NCBI GenBank assembly: GCA_038277395.1
Contig: CM076190.1
Coordinates: 250,275,256 to 250,339,255, forward strand
Reading direction: 5' to 3'
Source: Dryocosmus kuriphilus
Lineage: Eukaryota; Arthropoda; Insecta; Hymenoptera; Cynipidae
DNA: 64,000 bases
Within the stretch, counting starts at the first letter, position 1. The number at the start of each line of letters is the position of its first letter. The notes under the pieces are model-generated. The model saw only the letters and a list, made by a program, of their open reading frames with translations, did no database searches and was not told the DNA's origin. Positions 10,559 through 22,717 of the stretch are shown piece by piece. The position numbers and the translations under genes are program-made.

Positions 10559-11237
10559 ATGGCTTCCACATGTCCAAATTGTTCAAGAGTTTATTCACGA
10601 CTCGATAATTTAAAAAGACATGCAAAATACTCTTGCACAGCAAAGAATCGTGTGTATGATGATAATGATGAGAGAGGGCTTTCGCCAAGTTGCAAAGGTG
10701 CCTGAAGCTATAAGAATAATTCAAAACAGCAATAAACATAATAGAAAGACTAGTGACACAATTCATGGAAAGCAGAAAAAGTTTAAACCTAATGGTGATC
10801 CAGCTATTCAAGACGAAATCAAACTATATTCTTCTCCATTAAAGAAACTTGTGGACATTACTCAGAGGGGTAAACCTGAATTGGAATCATATGTTAAGAA
10901 GCGAAAAATAGAATCAGAAGATGAAGGTGAAGGAGAAGATTTTGGTCAACATGATGATTTACCATCCATGACAATCAATAATGATGCTGCTGATGATGGA
11001 AATAATGAAGATGAGGATGAGGGTTATATTAATGATGATGATGATGATGATGATGAAAGTGACATTTCCTCTGAATATGAAATAGAAGAAAGATTTTCAG
11101 AATACTGGGAAGATCCGAATGATTTGGTAGATCGAATGCGTCAACTTTTAAAATCCCAATCAACTGGAAGCAGAAATAAGTTGCTCGAAATAATTTCAAT
11201 CATTAATGAATTAAGAGAGGCTGGTATTATTAAATGA
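10559..11237 (+). pseudogene. Zinc-finger/acidic protein gene, right-arm copy, frameshifted
   Basis: The natural start at 10559 opens MASTCPNCSRVYSR..., giving an apparent C2HC zinc finger (C-x2-C-x12-H-x4-C) at residues 5-26. One extra G in the G run near 10676-10678, compared with the left arm, shifts the frame, and translation stops at 10703-10705 after 48 codons. The remaining frame (from about 10680 to 11237) is open and matches the left copy: basic linker, acidic Asp run, helical C-terminus. The undamaged gene would be about 225 codons. So the left copy lacks its start while the right copy is shifted. Family not identified. The C-terminal pattern seems familiar from uncharacterised arthropod repeat proteins, but this could not be checked. 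Confidence 0.65.
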
Positions 11238-12065
11238 TAATACTTTTAATTAATGATGCAAACACTTTAGCAACTGTTGGTTCAATATTCTTAACAGTTG
11301 AACTAACATTGTAATTATTGGATTCACAATTTCCTGTAATTATATTTAAGAATTTACTGTAATGCAGTAAGTTAAATAAATCTAATTTTCAACATATATG
11401 TGTACTTCTTCTTTAAATCGCCCACTTGATTTAATTTTAGTTTTTAAGTGCAGGAGTGGCTCATCACTTCTTTTGAAGCTTCTAACATATGATTTAAGAT
11501 GTGTAATAATTGAATACAACATTTTTCAGTGATTACTTGTTTTAACTACATAATTATTCTCCCCTCCTCCTCCTCCTCATACTCCTCCATATCTTCGTCA
11601 CATATTTTTAATAGTTAATTGAGATTAATTTCAGTGTTAATATCATTGAAAAAATTCCTTATACCAGTATACAAGAAATCAACCATTTCATCTAATTAGT
11701 ACAGGAATCAGTATTAGAAATCTATTTAGAAGACAAAGCTCACATCTAGTAAAAAATACAAAAGAAACGTGCTTATAAATATACAAGAAAAGCAACTTGG
11801 TTGATGGTGGCGCACTCTATTCATTATTAATTTAGATTGCCTTGTTATCTCTTGAAGTAGATTTGTTTTAACTAGAGTTCAATGTTGGTTGAAGAAACAT
11901 ATGCTTTTTCCATTGATAATAGCCTATTTTAATATCATCAATACTTCACTAAGCATGCTATTATTGCTGTGTTTCAGCTAAGTGTATAGGATTTTTAGTA
12001 TATTACTCTGTTGTGTTAAAGATTATTTCAATGTTTCTTAGAGAGGATTATAAAGTTTATGTAGC

Positions 12066-12186
12066 TGACTTATTTGGTAGATCGATTTCGGTTCCTTTAA
12101 CAATCTCAAGCAGATGGTAACGGAAATAATGCATTGAAATAATTTCAATCATTAATGAAATAAGAGAGGATATAATTATTAAATAA
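12066..12186 (+). pseudogene. Decayed duplicate of the gene's 3' end (right arm)
   Basis: Mirror of 8450-8568: the same C-terminal pattern (EIISIINEIRE, stop at 12184-12186) with the same upstream stops. Confidence 0.6.
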
Positions 12187-13349
12187 TTTGTTAGTAGCTG
12201 ATTTCAATAGCTTAAGAGCTAGTTTATTATTTCCAATAGTAGAATTAACACATGTAGTATATGTGATTACAAGTTTTATCTCACTAATTCATAAAAAAAA
12301 TAATCAAATAGATCCAATGTGGTACTAAGTATGCAACAGGATTTTCTATTACTCTATGCTATTATAGTTTTTAATATGTTAAATTCTAAGTGATCTTTAA
12401 ACATTGTAAATATGTGTTTATGAAATATAATTTTTAAATTGATATCTACATCTTCATTTCTTTTACCCGAACTCAGTTTGATTATTATAAAATGTAAGAG
12501 GTCTTATGTGTAGTAAGTACTTGTTTAAGAAATGTAATATGTACTACCTAATTTCTTTCACCCACACTCATTTTGGTGATTATAAGTTTTAGAGTTTCTA
12601 ACTGATGGTCTAAGGCTTGTAACCGTTGAGCGCAAAATTTTGAGTATTTTATTTAATTACAGCCTCCTCCTCACACTCCTCCTTCACCCCTCTTCACTAA
12701 ATATAAAAACGACTTTGAAAAGGCTATGTGTCAAATTAGATATCAGAATTATTTACAGTAAACGAAATTTAAAAAATTTTACTCAGCAAAGCACTAAGTA
12801 TGAAATGGTTTTTCTATTACTCAATATTGTACAGTTCTTTTAATAAGTTAAATTTAAAGTACTTTTTAAGTGCAATAAGTACTTGTTTATGAAATATAAT
12901 TTTAAATGCATAACTACTTTTTAATTTCTTTCACTAACACTCATTTTGGTTATTATAAAAATTCAAGAGACTCATCTCAGTTTTAGAGTTTCTAACTGAC
13001 AGTCTAAGGCTTGTAATGGTTGAGTGCAAAATTTTGAGTATTTTACTTAATTATAAATTCCTCCTCTCCCTCCTCCTCCTCCTCCTCCTCCTCCTCAGTA
13101 AATATTTATAAACATTTATAACATTTATAAACAACATTTTTCTTTAGTTTTGTCATAATTTTGTCTTATATTGCAACATTTTTTTTTTTCACACTGCGTA
13201 TGGTACCTTTTTAAACACACAAATCTTCTGCAATAGTTCCAACTCTAAACTCGTTCATTCGTTGAAACTGCTTCACTAAAAACATTGATTGGTGTACGGG
13301 TTGAGTTCTTTCAATATAATAAATATAGAGAGTTTGAATTAAAATGGGA

Positions 13350-16330
13350 AGTATGAGTCCTTTAATCAAGCTTGCTCAACTGACACCAAATCATCATCAT
13401 AGTAGAAACCAAAGTGCAGATTAAAATGTTTAGATTTAATATAACTCCTTCGCCCATTGCACTATATAGTATAGTATAGTATGCTATTCTGCATGTTTTG
13501 AATTGTACAATTGCTCTTCTAATTAATTTTTTATTTATCATGGACATGAACCCTTTTTTTCCCCAAGAATCATATTAGTAACATTACAAATTCCAAAACG
13601 TACGTGTTTCAGATGCTTGTAAAACGCTTAACCAGAGTCTTCTTTAGTCTATTATAAAGTCCCATGGAACAAAATGTATATAAATTCAAATAAGTTAATG
13701 CATCATACTGTTCACTCAACGCTTTTATCCTTTTCACAGCATATTATATTACAATATTGGCGTCATACTTGCTATGAAAAATGTTTAATCTGGATATATA
13801 TTGAGAGAATATTCTTTCCTCGTGGTAAAGTAATACTAGCTTTTTAGTTTATTGATATGGCTAGTAAAACGAAAAGTATAATAGTATAATAAGACTTAGA
13901 TTAATAAAATCGCTCTGAATCATACTGAAAAGCAAAGTGCAGATTAAAATGTTTAGATTTAATAACTCTTTCAGCTGCTGCACCATATAGTATAGTATAG
14001 TATAGTTTTGCATGGTATATTATTGTAGCGAACAACGAATGGATTTTCAAACATATCAGAATTCTATGTAACTTGATACCATTGTTGATGTTCAATTTCT
14101 GGAAAGTGGGGGTAAATCCTGTTTAAACTTGCATGAAAATATGTAATGACGTCATATCTCAAGAATTCCATGTAACCTGATACTATTGTTTGTGCAATTT
14201 CTCAGAATTTTATGTCATTTGATACACATTGGTCAAAAATGTAAGTCTAACATTGGTTAGGCTTAAAATTTATATGCAAATAAATTGTTCAAAAATTTCA
14301 TAGCTGTACTTCACTCATCTAACTTTATCTCTTTTATTAATTCCTTAGTGTTCACCCTTTGATCTTTACTAAAAAACGATTTTCAACAATTATTTAATAA
14401 AATTATAATGTAGTAGTTTATCTTATGCAAATAAAGAAGTACTTTTCCTTGAAAGGAAAGACTTTAAACTATTTCTGCATATTTTCAACTGTACAATTGC
14501 TCTTTTAATTAACTTTTTATTTAGCATGGACATGAACCCTTTTTTCACAACAATCATATTATTAACATTACAAAATTTCAATATATTATTGAGATACTTG
14601 TAAAACGCTTAACTAGAATCTTCTTTAGTCTTTTATAAATTCCCATGAATAAAATATATATACTTTCAAATAAGTTAATGCATCACACCATCTACTCAAC
14701 GCTCTTATCTTTTTTCACAGCATATTATATTACAATATTGGCGTTATACTTGCTATGAAAAATGTTTAATCTGGATATATATTGAGAGAATATTCTTTCC
14801 TCGTGGTAAAGTAATACTAGCTTTTTAGTTTATTGATATGGCGAGTAAAACGGAAAGTATAATAGTATAATAAGAATTAGATTAATAAAATCGCTCTGAA
14901 TCATACTGAAAAGCAAAGTGCAGATTAAAATGTTTAGATTTAATAACTCTTTCAGCTGCTGCACCATATAGTATAGTATAGTATAGTTTTGCATGGTATA
15001 TTATTGTAGCGATCAACGAATGGATTTTCAAACATATCAGAATTCTATGTAACTTGATACCATTGCTGATGTTAAATTTCTGGAAAGTGGGGGTAAATCC
15101 TGTTTAAACTTGCATGAAAATATGTAGTATGACGTCATATCTCAAGAATTCCATGTAACCTGATACTATTGTTTGTGCAATTTCTCAGAATTTTATGTCA
15201 TTTGATACACATTGGTCAAAAATGTAAGTCTAACATTGGTTAGGCTTAAAATTTATATGCAAATAAATTGTTCAAAAATTGCATAGCTGTACTTCACTCA
15301 TCTAACTTTATCTCTTTATTAATTCCTTAGTGTTTCACCCTTTGATCTTTACTAAAAGACGATTTTCAACAATTATTTAATAAAATTATATTATAGTAGT
15401 TTATCTTATGAAAATAAAGAAGTACTTTCCCTTGAAAGGAAAGACTTTAAACTATTTCTGCATATTTTCAACTGGAGATTGCTCTTTTAATTAACTTTTT
15501 ATTTAGCATGGACATGAACCCTTTTTTCACAAGAATCATATTATTAACATTACAAAATTTCAATATATTATTGAGATACTTGTAAAACGCTTTACTAGAA
15601 TCTTCTTTAGTCTTTTATAAATTCCCATGAATAAAATATATATACTTTCAAATAAGTTAATGCATCACACCATCTACTCAACGCTCTTATCTTTTTTCAC
15701 AGCATATTATATTACAATATTGGCGTCATACTTGCTATGAAAAATATTTAATCTGGATATATATTGAGAGAATATTCTTTCATTGTGGTACAGTAATACT
15801 AGCTTTTTATTTTATTCATATGAGGAGTAAAACGAAACGGATCAATGTAACCCTGAAAAATTCTTGAAAATATTTTTGTAGTCTAAAATATAAGAGCATA
15901 AATTTCATCAATAACTTTAGGTCTTGAAATTTACTTAATATCGGATTTCCTGCCTATGCATGACCTCATGTGATTTGTGCGATCGAACCCTCAGCATACA
16001 AACATTAGACTGACGTTTTGTTAAATTACTCCTAAAGAATAAAATGCCTAATATCTATCTAGAATCCATTTAGAGATAAGAGCAAAGACCGTCAAACGCA
16101 CGCGCTACGTTTTACTTTGATAAGGAAAGACTTTAAATCATTTCTGCATATTTTGAACTGAACAATTGCTCTTCTAATTAATTTTTTATTTAGCATGGAC
16201 ATGAACCCTTTTTTCACAAGAATCATATTATTAACATTACAAAATGTCAATACATTATTGAGATACTTGTAAAACGCTTTACTAGAATCTTCTTTAGTCT
16301 TTTATAAATTCCCATGAATAAAATATATAT
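13350..16330. repeat. About 980-bp tandem repeat x 3 (right arm)
   Basis: Mirror of 4300-7290. Both TATAG runs and the CATGGACATGAACCC segments are present in reverse orientation. Confidence 0.65.
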
Positions 16331-16489
16331 ACTTTTCAAATAAGTCATCCACTCAACACTCTTATCTTTTTTTCATACCATAACACATTAGGGAAGTAAT
16401 AAATCATGTCGATTAGCTTATACATAAACACATTCCATAACTATATGCGTTACAGAAATCGGATACTTTTGATGGCATAAATTCTTCAA

Positions 16490-17630
16490 TAAGTCTCCCT
16501 ATGTTTTATAGAACAAAGATTCCTTCGTAATCAGATCAGATTGTGACCTACTTTTAAATTTTATTTTAACGCATTACGGAAGCAATAAATTATATCAATT
16601 AGTAATGCCACATTTCATCTCTTACACGTGCGCTGTCAAATTCTTGTCACATAATTACTATATTATATTTTCATGATATGTTTTATAGAACAAAGGGTTT
16701 CTTTATAATCAAGTTAGACACGTTTAGGCAGGTTTGCAGTCTAAATGATAAACACATTATATAAGAATGAGTCATACTCTTCACGAGTATTTTTAATGAT
16801 ATAAATTCCTCAATAATTCTCCCTATGCTTTATAGAACAAATATTCCTTTTTAATCTTATTAGACTCGTGACCTACTTTTTAAATTTTATTTTAACGCAT
16901 TACGGAAGCAATAAATTATATCAATTAGTAATGCCACATTTCATCTCTTACACGTGCGCTGTCAAATTCTTGTCACATAATTACTATATTATATTTTCAT
17001 GATATGTTTTATAGAACAAAGGGTTTCTTTATAATCAAGTTAGACACGTTTAGGCAGGTTTGCAGTCTAAATGATAAACACATTATATAAGAATGAGTCA
17101 TACTCTTCACGAGTATTTTTAACGATATAAATTCCTCAATAATTCTCCCTATGCTTTATAGAACAAAGATTCCTTTTTAATCTTATTAGACTCGTGACCT
17201 ACTTTTTAAATTTTATTTTAACGCATTACGGAAGCAATAAATTATATCAATTAGTAATGCCACATTTCATCTCTTACACGTGCGCTGTCAAATTCATGTC
17301 ACATAATTACTATATTATATTTTCATGATGTTTTATAGAACAAAGGGTTTCTTTATAATCAAGTTAGGCACGTTCGCAGCCTGCGCGATAAACACATTCC
17401 ATAAGAATGAGTCATACTCTTCACGAGTATTTTTAATGATATAAATTCCTCAATAATTCTCCCTATGCTTTATAGAACAAAGATTCCTTTTTAATCTTAT
17501 TAGACTCGTGACCTACTTTTAAATTTTATCTTAACGCATTACGGAAGCAATAAATTATATCAATTAGTAATGCCTCATTCCATCTCTTACACATGCGCTG
17601 TCAAATTCTTGTCACATAATTACTTTATTA
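16490..17630. repeat. Subterminal tandem repeat (right arm)
   Basis: Mirror of 3010-4150, with GTCACATAATTAC and CGCATTACGGAAG in each unit. Confidence 0.7.
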
Positions 17631-17855
17631 TATCCTCTTGACCCGTGGCATAGGAGAAAGAGAGAGAGGGGCAGAGAGAGAGACAGAGGGAGATATTTGT
17701 TTATGCAAAATTCATGTTTAACAATCGCGTATTATTTATTTACTGACGTCACACCGGGCTAGATGCTTAGCGCGGACTTGAACCGCTTTAGCTCTCGATG
17801 TCGGTAACTGTCGGTAACAGGGATCTTGTCACAGAACCGGCCCTGTATAACTACT

Positions 17856-17861
17856 GACCAG
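17856..17861. repeat. Target-site duplication GACCAG (right)
   Basis: Second copy of the 6-bp duplication. GATAATTAAG follows, as in the uninterrupted family members at 2485 and 20180. Confidence 0.9.
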
Positions 17862-17904
17862 GATAATTAAGTGGCTAGTTTTTGATGTTAATTTTTTATC
17901 GATT
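17862..17904. repeat. Continuation of the interrupted tRNA-like repeat
   Basis: TAATTAAGTGGCTAGTTTTTGATGTTAA-type sequence continues the family unit that stops at 2782, confirming the insertion site. Confidence 0.7.
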
Positions 17905-18780
17905 ACACACATCTGCAAAAAATGGTTTGCGATTGTTGCTGGCCAACTGAGGGTCATTTCCGATGTAATTTTCTGCGTATAATCCGAATCCGGGGTCAGA
18001 ATTTTCCCAGAAAGTCAGGTTTTTGAGATGTCCTAACCTAAAAGTGCGAAAAATGCGGTTTTTTTTTTGGGTATATTTGACGTTATGTTACATCGCGAAA
18101 TTTTTTTTTCTCCAAAATCGGCTCATGCCATCTAAAAGTACAACTATCAAGCTTTTAAAAGCTTTTTTAAAATTTAGGATTTCATTTTTCTTCGCAGAGA
18201 TATCCTTAAATGAATTTTAGTACTTTGGTGATTACATTACCGCAGTACTAAAATTGAAAACACTTCTTGAGATTGTGGAAATGATATATTTCTATGTTTT
18301 TTGGGTCGCTGAATCCAAATCTGAGCACAAAACTATCCCATTACCTAAAATTACTTAGGTTCCCTAACCTAAAAGTGCAAAATCTACGATTTTTGGTTGA
18401 ACTATCGGTATAAACCTATGTATATGTAGTAACCTGTATTTCATGTCCTGGAAAATTTAATCTTTAAACCTACGGCCATGAGCATAGAACTTTGAAAACT
18501 ACATCTAACCTTCTTGAATTTTGTGGCATAGCTGTTGACCATTTTCCTTGAAAGCGCCTTTCCATTTCTCTTATGTCTTGGTGAAAACGCTCTCCTTGCT
18601 CTTCACTTACATCGACTGAATTGTCAAGAAACCAATCTAAATGAGAATGTAAATAGTGCAACTTGATGCTCATATTACAACCCAAGTTTTTGAAGCTTGT
18701 TAGCAGTTCTTTTATAAGCTCCTCGTAATTATAAGCTTTTCTATTTCCCAAAAAGCCATCCATGACTTTTTTGAAGCTTA
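17905..18780 (-). mobile_element. Truncated DNA transposon related to the element at 35978-39110
   Basis: TIR-like sequence at 18000-18130 (TTTGAGATGTCCTAACCTAAAAGTG, then ACATCGCGAAATTTTTTTT) matches in pattern the terminal region at 36060-36180 (GATATTCTAACCTAAAAGGG, ACATCGCGAAAAAA). It leads into the 3' end of a related protein gene. The rest of the element is missing: it is cut at about 18780 by the diverged palindrome-arm copy. Confidence 0.6.
18470..18780 (-). pseudogene. C-terminal fragment of the CACAGG-element transposase-like gene
   Basis: The frame reads FLGNRKAYNYEELIKELL, LGCNMSIKLHYLHSHLD and EEQGERFHQDIREMERRFQGKW. These align with FLGNNRDPKYE, LGCLMSPKIHFLKSRLN and EEMGERFHQDFHEKEKHYQGRW in the gene at 36566-38259. 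About 100 residues remain. The open frame runs on upstream to 18823, but those residues are the antisense of the adjoining repeat and are chimeric. Confidence 0.7.
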
Positions 18781-19480
18781 TCCCCCTATGTTTTATAGAA
18801 CAAAGATTCCTTTGTAATCTCATTAGACTTCTGACCTACTTTTAAATTTTATTTCAACGCATTACGGAAGCAATAAATTATATCAATTAGTAATGCCGCA
18901 TTTCATCTCTTAAATATGCGCTGTCAAATTCTTTTCACATAATTACTCTATTATATTTTCATGATATGTTCTATAGAACAAAGGGTTTCTTTAGAATCAA
19001 GTTATATACGTCTAGACACGTTTGTAGTATACGCGATAAACACATTCCATAACTATAAGTCATACTCTTCACGCGTATTTTTAATGATATAAAATCCTCA
19101 ATAAGTCTCCCTATGTTTTATAGAACAAAGATTCCTTTGTAATCTCATTAGACTTGTGACCTACTTTTAAATTTTATTTCGACACTTTACGGAAGCAATA
19201 AATTATACCAATTAGTAATGCCTCATTTCATCTCTTGCACATGCGCTGTCAAATCTTTTTCACATAATTACTCTATTATATCCTTTCGAAACTTCGTATA
19301 GGAGAAAGAGAGAGAGGGGAGGGAGAGAGAGAGAGTTCTTTATGCAAAATTCATGTTTAGCAATCGCGTATTATATAATTAATGACGTCACATCGAACAT
19401 TCTAGATGCTTAGTGCTGACATAACCACTTTAGCTCTCGATGTCGGTAATTGTAGGTAACAGGAATCTGGGCTTAGAAAC
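18781..19480 (-). mobile_element. Diverged end fragment of a giant-palindrome relative
   Basis: TATGTTTTATAGAACAAAG, CGCATTACGGAAGC-like blocks, GCGCTGTCAAAT, an AGAGAGAGGGGA tract and TCTCGATGTCGGTAA appear in the same order as at about 17150-17855. Many substitutions are present and the last ~40 bp differ. This is about two subterminal units plus the end of an older copy. Confidence 0.75.
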
Positions 19481-20010
19481 CCCCTTGCTTATCTACTTAC
19501 AGTATTTCTACATTTAATGTATTTAAAAGTAATAAAACTAATCAACTGTAAATCATATTTTAGATTTTCCCTTTGTCTCACTTTCATGAACAAAGACCAA
19601 GATCGGAAGCGTACGTAAAGGCGGGACACGCGGTCTTCTGTTCCATAAACTCGTACGCTCAAAAAGATGCACGTAATATTGAGACATTGTTATAAATAAA
19701 AAATCTGTATTGAAAAGATTGATATTTGTTTTTAATATACTTTACAGTGTACAAATATTCAAAAAAAAAACATTAAAGTTCAAGAAAAATTAACCGCAAA
19801 TTAAAAAAATCCATAATAGTCAAAGTCAACTTTATCCGCTTTTTCACACGTTCTGCAGTATCAAAACTGCGGAGTTGCCAAAACCATTTTTTAAATAAAT
19901 TTTTTATACTTATTATGACCATGTAAATAATTTATAATTACTGCTTATATATACATATAATTAAATATAATTTTTTCGCAGTCTTAAATATTGTTTTTAA
20001 TTTAAATTAC
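19481..20010. other. AT-rich interval, nothing recognisable
   Basis: No supported ORF, repeat array or RNA was seen here. A short GC-richer patch at 19600-19660 has no recognisable match. Confidence 0.4.
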
Positions 20011-20210
20011 AATTATTTTCGAAATGTATCGACGTAATTGGAAAACGCTCCTCTCGTGAATAGTGGCGTTCCCGGTTGAAACCCGGGCCGAGGCAAATTT
20101 TTTCTCGTTTCCCCAAAAAAATATTTAGACTAGTAATCGATAAAAAATTAACATCAGAAACTAACTACTTAATTATCCTGGTCGATGGAATAACACTTAA
20201 TGTTTTAAAT
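20011..20210 (+). repeat. tRNA-like repeat unit (copy 4) with an uninterrupted edge
   Basis: Inverted relative to 2225-2776. It ends in AATTATCCTGGTCGATGGAA, which preserves the empty target site of the giant palindrome. Confidence 0.65.
20031..20094 (+). other. tRNA-like sequence, copy 4
   Basis: It keeps the anticodon-arm-like CTCGTGAATAG segment, CCCGGTTGAAACCCGGG (a strong T-arm) and CCGAGGC. The first acceptor strand is absent. Confidence 0.5.
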
Positions 20211-21600
20211 TGCTGAAATTCTTGAAACTCCTTCTTGAAATTCTAATAATTCCTCTCAATTCCTTAAAAACTCTTGAGATTCCTTAAATGAGTTGAATTT
20301 CTTGTATTTCATCGAATTCCTTAACATTCCTCAAAAGTATTCAAAATCCTTTCAATCCCTTGAAAATTTTTAGAATTCTCTAATTATTTTTAATTAATTG
20401 AAATTCTTCGAATTCCTTAAAGTTCCTCGAATTCAATGCAATTTATCAAATTTCTTTGAATTCCTCGTTGAATTCAAGGAATTTTAAAGAATTTAAAAAT
20501 ATGCAAAAGAACATTACACAGTTTAAAAGCATTCAAAGAAATTCAAAGTAATTCAAAGGATTCAATATGAATTCAATATAAATTCAAAATAATTCCAAAT
20601 AACGTACTACAATCAAAATAAAGGAGACAATTTAATTTGACTTAATTCGAAAACAATTAATGATTTATGATTTAAGTTAATTTTAAAATTTTTAAACCTA
20701 ACTTTTAAACTTAATTTTAAGGCTTGTTTTTCATCGGTTGAACAAAAAAAATTATTTTTTACAATCGTTTAAAGATTACCTGTAAATTATTAATAAATGA
20801 CAGAAAAATAAAAAATTTTGAAAAATGACAAAATGTCGACTAAAATTCTTGAAAATTGTTTGAAAATGTTAAATTTTAAAAATATTTAAAATACTACAAA
20901 ATATTTATTTTTTTTAGATATATTTACATATATTTTTTAATTTATTTATTTTTACATATTGAAAAGAAAGAAAATCTTTTTGTAATAAATGGTATATTTA
21001 TAAATAATGTTATACGATTTTTAAATTATTGTTGCGATTAAAGAATTTATTTATACATTTTTTTTCAAAAATATCTTAAGGATTTCAAAAAAGATTTCAA
21101 AGATTTAAAATATATCAAAGATTTCCAAACATTTTAGAAAATTTCGGAAAGATTTTAAAGATTTTCAAAAGATTCCACAAATATTTCAAAGGTCTCCAAT
21201 ATTTCAAGAGATTTCCAAAGTTTCATCAAAATTTCAAAGATTTAAAAAAATATATAAATATTTGACAAACAACTAAAACATTCCCAAAATCTCAAAGACT
21301 TCAAAAGATATCAAAAGATTTTAAAAGTTTTCACACAAGAATTAAATTATTTCAAATATTTCAAAAGATCTGAAAGATTTCAAAAGATATGACAAAGATT
21401 TTGATGATTTTAAAAAATTTCAAATGTTTCACAAATATTTCAAGGTTCTCAAAGATTTCAAAAGATATGAGAAGATTTAAAAAGTTTTTCGCAATGATTT
21501 CAATAGTTTGACATATTTCAAGATTTCAAAAATTTTAATAATTTAGAAATAATTATTTTCTTTTGTCACTATCATACATTTAAAAATAAATCATTGTTTC
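20211..21600. repeat. Low-complexity filler (GAATTCCTTGAAATTC and TTTCAAAGATTT words)
   Basis: Composition and word use match 891-2224, supporting one composite repeat family with a tRNA-like edge and degenerate interior. No coding signal. Confidence 0.55.
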
Positions 21601-21848
21601 AGAAAGATGTGGTCACCTTATTAACATGTAAAATTATGTGAATAAATTTCAACGCGCATGCGTTGCGCATGCGCCCTGCATGTTTTCATGACACGCAAAT
21701 ACGTCACGCTCGCGTAGAAAACTTGGTACGTAATATACGCAGTAAAATGCGAGAAAAAATCACGTATATTACGTGACGTATTATACGACGCCAACCCTGA
21801 TGATAAACCCACAAAATTGAGGTTGGTAATACAGGTATCTGTATACAC
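21601..21848. other. CpG-richer patch with TGCGCATGCGC palindromes
   Basis: Two close GCGCATGCG motifs and several TACGTAATATACG words stand out in AT-rich DNA. They could be a decayed promoter or repeat; no gene is attached. The open minus frame (21621-21848) has no recognisable features. Confidence 0.25.
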
Positions 21849-22619
21849 GGTGGCACTAAAGTATGGAAACCTCTGAATAACTCATCAGGAATGAATTTTT
21901 TTTTAAAATATTAAATACAAAAGTTTTAGCATTATTCCCTGGCTATTCAATGGCGACCTTGGATTGACCTTGAACATGACCTTGAAAGTCATCAAGGTCT
22001 AATTCAATTTTTTAAATGGGACACCCAGTTTTTATTGCGGATTTGGAAAGAGAAGAAAATGTTACGTTCAAGTATCTTGACCATGCCCTTGACGACGAAC
22101 TTCAAGGCCATTCCAAGGTCAAACTTGTTTTTTCAAATGGGAACGCTTTTCAATTTTTTTAATGGGAAGACCCATTTTTTATTGCCGATTTGGAAGGAGC
22201 AGGAAATTTTACGTTGAAGTATGACCTTGACCATGTCCTTGACCATTAACTTCAAGGTCATTCCAAGGTCACACTTGTTTCTTCAAATAGGAACCCCTAT
22301 TTTTCATTGCGGATGTGGAAAGAGCAGGAAATTTTATCTTCAAGTTTAACCTTGACCATGACCTTCAAGATCATTCCAAGGTCAAACGTGTTTTTTTCAA
22401 ATGGGAATCCCCATTTTTTATTACGGTTTTGGAAAGAGCAGGAAATTTTACCTTCAAGTGTGGCTTTATCCATAATCATGCTCTTGGCCTTGAAACAGGC
22501 TTTCAAGGTCATTTTAAAAAGATTTTTTCAAGAATTTTGAAAAATTACAGCCACTGTAGGGTACCTCCTAGCGATCCCAGTCAGTTAAGGCAAGGAGATG
22601 GTCCATTCAGTTAAGGCAA

Positions 22620-22700
22620 GGGTAACGATCCCAGTCAGTTAAGGCAAGGAGATGGTCCGTCCAGTTAAGACAAGGCTAACGATCCCGGCCAGTTAAGGCA
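22620..22700. repeat. Short tandem repeat AACGATCCCAGTCAGTTAAGG
   Basis: About three degenerate copies of a (G)ATCCCAGTCAGTTAAGGCAAG word lie between 22570 and 22705. Confidence 0.6.
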
Positions 22701-22717
22701 AGGCTTACAACCTGTGT

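Larger units (their letters stand above)
2783..17855. mobile_element. 15.1-kb palindromic element, Maverick/Polinton-like ends
   Basis: The element starts AGTAGTTATACAGGGCCGG and ends with its exact reverse complement, between 6-bp GACCAG duplications. The left arm (2783-10278) and right arm (10292-17855) are inverted copies over essentially their whole length, around the 13-nt spacer 10279-10291. Length near 15 kb, AG...CT ends and a 6-bp duplication are known traits of Maverick/Polinton transposons. None of their hallmark genes (protein-primed DNA polymerase B, integrase, capsid, ATPase, protease) was found, so membership is inferred from the ends only. The only gene is one zinc-finger/acidic ORF per arm, transcribed outward from near the centre. 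The arms are built of nested tandem repeats. Their near-identity implies recent formation or continuing gene conversion. Confidence 0.8.
10292..17855 (-). repeat. Right arm of the giant palindrome
   Basis: Reverse complement of the left arm. It retains the promoter-proximal stretch missing on the left, but has a one-base insertion inside the gene. Confidence 0.85.

Noticed and set aside
2783..17855. Palindrome as an assembly or chimeric-read artefact
   Set aside because: The arms differ by an 81-bp deletion, a one-base insertion and tract lengths. Different flanks share an exact 6-bp duplication with a known empty site. Long-read confirmation is still desirable.
18781..18823. N-terminal extension of the 18470 frame
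   Set aside because: Those codons are antisense of the palindrome-arm repeat; homology to the transposase-like protein begins after them.
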